DNA of 64,000 nt from Saksenaea vasiformis B4078 (taxonomy: Eukaryota; Mucoromycota; Mucoromycetes; Mucorales; Saksenaeaceae). The notes beneath the pieces were generated by a model. It did not search any database and had not been told where the DNA came from. It was given only the letters and a program-made list of their open reading frames with translations. The DNA is taken from positions 124,001 to 188,000 of the forward strand of contig JNDT01002300.1 in NCBI GenBank assembly GCA_000697055.1, in the 5' to 3' direction. The position numbers were made by a program, and so were the translations under genes. This document shows positions 59,602 to 64,000 of the stretch, piece by piece; position 1 is the stretch's first letter; each line of letters begins with the position of its first letter.

Positions 59602-61284
59602 ATGTACACTTTTAAGTGCTTGACCAGGACTTGGCGCTATTCGCTTCCTTATTCCGTTAGACAGCGCATGAACATTACTACAGCCTCTTTGAAATCCCTG
59701 CAGGAGGATGCAACCTTCTCGACCGTAGTCGATGTGCGGGAACGTGACGAAATCGCTGCTGACGGAAGAATCCAAGGCGCGTTGAACGTCCCTTGGAAAG
59801 CCGTCGAAAACCAACCAGAGCTTTTTTCTGCCATTCTATCTAGTTTGCGACCCGGAAAAGTAAATCCAAACACCGTGAAAAATCCAATCCATAAACCGAG
59901 GTTTTCAATAGGTTGTTTTCCAATGCATGTCAGGAAGGCGAAGCAAGAAAGCTCAAGAACTGGCTAAAGAATTGGGTTTTCAAGATAAATACACATTTTT
60001 GAATTTAGACGGTGGTTTCCGACAATGGAGAGATGACGGATTACCAGTACAAGCCTACAACAACAATCACTCACCATGGGTTCACACAATATTTGAGAAG
60101 GAAACGGAAACAGCGCAATACGTGGTGACAGATATTGGTAACTTTTTTTTTCAATTATACTCTTCAACTCTGTTCTTACACTGTGATCAGAATCGCGAGA
60201 GGCTTATATCATTGATCCTGTGTTGGACTACGACCCTTTTTCAGCTACAGTGCGTCCCAAGATGGCCAGAAGGATCCTTGAATTTATTGAGAAATACGAT
60301 TTGAATGTTACCAAGATTATCGATACTCACGTTCATGCCGTACGTATAACACAAACCCCTTTGTTACTGAAAATTCAAACTTTCTTGCTTCTATAGGACC
60401 ATCTGACAGCCGCATTCTACCTTAAAAAACAGCTTAAAACGAACGTAAGCCCAGATAGCTTAACTTTCCTTTTTCTTCTTTCTCTAACCCCTCTGATTTA
60501 CAGCCTGAATTCTGCATTGGCACCGATGTCACAAAAGTGCAGCAGGTGTTTACCGAAAAGTACAATCTTTCATCGGAGGAGCTTCATACGACAGGCGACC
60601 AGTTTGATAGACTTGTAAAGGAAGGAGATACATGGACCTTAGGCCAAAACATCAATTGTAGCGTGATTAGTACACCCGGACATACGCCAGCGTGTCTTTC
60701 GTACCGTATCGGCGATGCAGCCTTTGTTGGGGACACCTTATTCATGGTAAGCCTTTCCATTGAAATATATCCGATAGATTAATATTTTCTCCAGCCTGAT
60801 ATTGGAACAGCACGATGCGATTTCCCTGGAGGAAGTGCAGAATCTCTGTACCAAAGCATCCACAAAATGTACCGTTTATGGCCCGATGATACCCGTATCT
60901 ACGTTGGACATGATTATCCTCCTCCAATGAGTGGCCGCGATGTAAGACAGCACAGAAAAGCATGATAGAAAACTAAGGAAAACATAGTACGAAGTCATGA
61001 CGTTCTTGGGAAATCATAAGAAATTTAACAAAATGATCCATGAAGGTGTATCTGTAGAACAGTATACCAAATTACGCAAAGATCGTGATTCCCAACTAAG
61101 AACACCTCGCTACATCCATCAGTCACTCCAGGTAAATGAAAGAGAAGGAAAAAATTGCTTATCTAATCCGCGAATTTAGACCAACTTACGTGGTGGTCGC
61201 TTGCCTGAGCAGGAAAAGTCAGTATCAGGAAAGAAAGAGATTGCCGGATCATTCTTTAGACTGCCTGTACAATGGAAAGACTAG
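59602..61284 (+). CDS. Mitochondrial rhodanese-persulfide dioxygenase fusion
   Basis: Predicted sulfide-oxidation enzyme. ATG at 59602 opens an Arg-rich, acid-free leader ([20 protein letters not shown]) suited to mitochondrial import. The rhodanese domain has [16 protein letters not shown], and after an intron (59861-59917) the active-site loop CMSGRRS and [15 protein letters not shown]. The metallo-beta-lactamase domain follows: [12 protein letters not shown], the metal motif [40 protein letters not shown] and YVGHDYPPP, as in ETHE1/Blh persulfide dioxygenases. It ends LPVQWKD at 61284. The rhodanese part would pass sulfane sulfur to glutathione and the dioxygenase would oxidise the persulfide to sulfite; this coupling is inferred from family knowledge. 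Confidence 0.88.
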
Positions 61285-62806
61285 ACAAATTACATGTCCT
61301 ATTACTGTTATTAGAACGCTTCGATTATCCCCTTCATTAGAGTATATTCATGGTGATGTACTGGTTGTCATTGAAGCACTTAATGGATGTCTGTCCTTAC
61401 TTTTATATCAAGACGCATGCTTTCTTAAGTGATTAGGTGTACGAATGTGCTTTTTCACTAAACTATCATTATTCGATGATCACCTTCCTTACGGAGGACT
61501 GTGCATAAGACTTGTTTGCACAAAGAACCATTGTTTATTAATTATGCATTGTGCAACGTTTATCCGTCGCTCCTGAGAAGTTTATGACAATGACAGATTC
61601 TCGTTACGAAATATAAAAAACGATAGTATGTGGTGTCCGCTTTTTTTTATCATAAAGCCCATCCACAAAGTAAGGATACAGATCCACTATACCGCCATCT
61701 TCTCGTTTTACCGCGGTATACGTCAACGCACTGTGTATCATGCTCGTACCATACCCATGCATGCCACCACGAAGCTTCTTGCGCAATCACATTAGCAATT
61801 TGATATACATACATCTTACCTCTTCTGATCAGCGACTGCGTCCTTGGTGTTCCATGGCTTCATTACAAAGCAATGATTTTATCTATCCCCGAGCGAACAT
61901 AGACAATGATATCTATGACGACGGGTTCAACGTTCCGAGCAAGCCAACAAACAGATCAATCCAAATAGCTACTTTTGCCACAAGCTTATTAGCGCTCTAT
62001 CCGTGGGTTTTTGCAAAAATGTTACGAGATGTGATATACTATAGTACAACCATACTATAACCGACTACGTTTCAATCCTGATAATCCTCTAAAATCGTTG
62101 TTTTGATTCACACTGTAAAATAAAATTTTTATTTGTTACAATCTGGATACTGGTGTACTGGATGTATCCGGTCTCCTTTTGCGTGCGATAACGTACTCAG
62201 CTACGTGAAACCAACGATAAATGGCACCGGCTAGCCTCCACCTATGGGTGCCAAATGAGTTCGCTCATCAATCGGTAAAAACCATTTTTATCTGACTATC
62301 GCTTTTGGTTACTGTGTGCGCTCTCTAACAATGAAAATGATACTCGTCGATTTATCTTTTCTCTCTTCACCTTAAGAGAAGGCCTACAATAGGAAAATTC
62401 TCCGTAGAATTAGAAAGGCAGATGAAAATTATCCTGCAAAATTTCCAACGTCGCTTGAAAATCTAGATTCTGCTGCGAGTCCATGAAGGATCAACCATTT
62501 GGTATATTCTCTTTAACTATTTTCAAGAAAGAAACAGAAAAGGCAAAGAAAACCTGTTAGAGTCATTAAAGGCAGCAACAGCGTTGGACAAGAATGGTAA
62601 ACAAAATATCTCGATCTGCAGAGAAGTGCCTAATTAGCACATAAGCTGGGAGCTTCTCGTTGTGACACAGGCGTCATCTAATTTCGGACAGTATTCTTTG
62701 TTGCTGATACAAGAATAACAGAAACTCTCAATTTAATGCATTTAACGAATGAGTCGCTCACGGGAACTTAAATAGTAGCAAGCAAACCGTTGATGTCGGA
62801 ATAATA
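61285..62806. other. Intergenic region, only weak ORFs
   Basis: About 1.5 kb. A plus-strand frame from 61854 (MASLQSNDFIYPRANIDND, 68 aa, with a hydrophobic IATFATSLLALYPWVFAK near the end) could be a small membrane protein, and a minus-strand frame 61604-61786 (GGMHGYGTSMIHSALTY) overlaps its start. Neither is supported by homology and I call neither a gene. Confidence 0.45.
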
Positions 62807-64000
62807 TTATATAAGGCGTACTTTATTGATGGTAAGACGACCGACAGAATTACAGCAGATGGACAAGTAACCATGCATGATATCGTCTGTTTCAGTCCTT
62901 GGTACTATCCCAGAACCACTCCTCAGTTTCTTTGTGTATGGAACAAACGTTGATGGTGATGCCACCCTTTCCTTTAAAAGATGGATCTCATTATGCTTCA
63001 GTTTTCTTGTATGGGTAGCTATATCACGATCGTATCTTGTTTTAAAGCGGTTCATATGGTACCATTGCTCGTTTCCGCTAATATTCAACATGAAGTACTT
63101 GATTTTTTCCCTGTGGTAGCTAAAGCGCGAACCAAGGATTGTAATCGATCGAAAACGGTGCTGTGGCATATGTAATTTCACTTCCTCATACATGACTGCG
63201 TTGGATCGAAAACAGTGGGAAAGTGATAACAGGTGTAGTTTTGGGCATAGTTTAGCAAGGCAGTCGAGAATGCTTTGGTCAAATTGTGAGTCTTCAAGCT
63301 CTAAAGAGACAAGCGAGTGCGCCACGTCCGCAGTATACGTCGGTGAGGTCGACAATGCCACGGATTTCAGTATGAGAGATGTCAAGCGTTTGCAATGACT
63401 TAAGAGTTCGTTCAACTTGATGGCCGTCTTTGTCGGATTCACGTGGCTGGTGAGAGTCAGCTCGGCAATGTTGTGGCAGCTGCTTAATAGCATCAATAGG
63501 TCTACAATATTCTGACCTGAGGGAATAGACATGGAGAGCGTTCTAACCGTGTCTCGTGCACATTCGATAACAGATGGTATGATCGAGGTTGGTCGCCACC
63601 ATCGTCCATGAACAGCCACTGCAGACAGCTTGGTTGCATTATCTTTTAGGATGTCGAAGAGACAGTGATCGAAAAATGCGCTTTCAATCCTTATAGATCG
63701 AAGTCGTGGACAACGACGGGCCAGAATTTCATAGCACCGTCGCCGGTAAGAAAGGAGATTTTCTTCCTCGTCTAAAATGCTCATACCATAAACGTTGTTC
63801 AGTACGAGGTTCTCGAGCGATGGATATTTCATTGCGAGATACTGCATCCAAGACGCGTAACGTGTCCATCCACTTCCATATTCTAAACGTATCTCGCGTA
63901 GACGAGTTTCTTGGCTCGCGTCGGTCACGTCGTCTACTCCATCGGACCGCAGGTTAAGCCCTAAGAGCTCTAGACGTTCTAATAATGGACAATGACGATG
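62807..64000 (-). CDS. F-box/LRR-type protein, partial (runs off the window)
   Basis: The frame is open from the right edge through 63928 to the stop at 62807, so the first methionine inside the window is not the start; the bases up to 64000 read CPLLERLELLGLNLRSDG in frame. Irregular leucine-rich repeats are visible: YPSLENLVLNNVYG, CPRLRSIRIESAFF, CHNIAELTLTSHVN, CKRLTSLILKSVAL, HSLVSLELEDSQF and CPKLHLLSLSHCF, each about 26-35 residues. This is the pattern of fungal F-box/LRR substrate receptors of SCF ubiquitin ligases. The F-box itself would lie beyond the window. The C-terminal 120 residues are basic and not repeat-like. No intron is needed in the visible part. Confidence 0.8.
   Translation of the reverse strand, partial: HRHCPLLERLELLGLNLRSDGVDDVTDASQETRLREIRLEYGSGWTRYASWMQYLAMKYPSLENLVLNNVYGMSILDEEENLLSYRRRCYEILARRCPRLRSIRIESAFFDHCLFDILKDNATKLSAVAVHGRWWRPTSIIPSVIECARDTVRTLSMSIPSGQNIVDLLMLLSSCHNIAELTLTSHVNPTKTAIKLNELLSHCKRLTSLILKSVALSTSPTYTADVAHSLVSLELEDSQFDQSILDCLAKLCPKLHLLSLSHCFRSNAVMYEEVKLHMPQHRFRSITILGSRFSYHREKIKYFMLNISGNEQWYHMNRFKTRYDRDIATHTRKLKHNEIHLLKERVASPSTFVPYTKKLRSGSGIVPRTETDDIMHGYLSICCNSVGRLTINKVRLI

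Overview
The window is eukaryotic nuclear DNA from a filamentous, early-diverging fungus. Genes are split by many short GT-AG introns (mostly 40-95 nt), lie close together on both strands, and encode fungal housekeeping proteins (Gea-type ARF-GEF, Nup57, Sec13, Rpn5, Rpc11, Src1/Heh, Ssz1, Smc6, Mzm1). The intron-rich Fanzor family member and the fucosyltransferase-like enzyme make Mucoromycota (Mucorales-like) my best guess; that is inference, since no marker gene was compared.

Layout. 1-4.4 kb: a small minisatellite, an unassigned ORF, an unassigned spliced minus-strand gene and a decayed Fanzor copy (+). 4.7-9.5 kb: a 20-exon GEA/GBF1 gene whose exon phases I traced completely. 9.8-12.6 kb: NUP57 (-) and a TMEM42-like gene (+), divergent over a 109-bp gap. 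13-15.5 kb: a possible small spliced gene and a type II membrane glycosyltransferase (-). 15.5-19.3 kb: long AT-rich intergenic DNA. 19.3-23.3 kb: an FAD monooxygenase (-) and SEC13 (-), the latter with an ATG-only first exon. 24.2-29.3 kb: a Cys-rich gene interrupted by a stop codon (-) and, next to it, an apparently intact 16-exon, 752-codon Fanzor gene (-). 30.7-33.1 kb: RPN5 (+) and a small signal-peptide protein (+). 34.4-41.2 kb: a kelch/coiled-coil polarity-type protein (+), RPC11 (-) and SRC1/HEH (+). 41.4-49.2 kb: a TMEM198-like membrane protein, SSZ1 and SMC6 (all -). 49.2-51.5 kb: coding-like fragments. 51.5-52.3 kb: a GPI-anchored Kre9/Knh-type wall protein (-). 55-64 kb: MZM1 (+), a Ser/Pro-rich membrane protein (+), a PHO84-type phosphate transporter (-), a mitochondrial rhodanese-persulfide-dioxygenase fusion (+), and an F-box/LRR-type protein running off the right edge (-).

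Most genes are unrelated housekeeping functions; no operon-like cluster is present. The most notable system is the pair of Fanzor loci. Fanzors are eukaryotic relatives of TnpB, the RNA-guided nucleases of IS200/IS605 elements. One copy (26059-29266, -) reads through 16 exons without a frame break and keeps the RuvC LDPG and RDVNA motifs. The other (3081-4362, +) is shortened and frameshifted. Exon joins are my manual inference from splice signals and reading phase; no RNA evidence was available.
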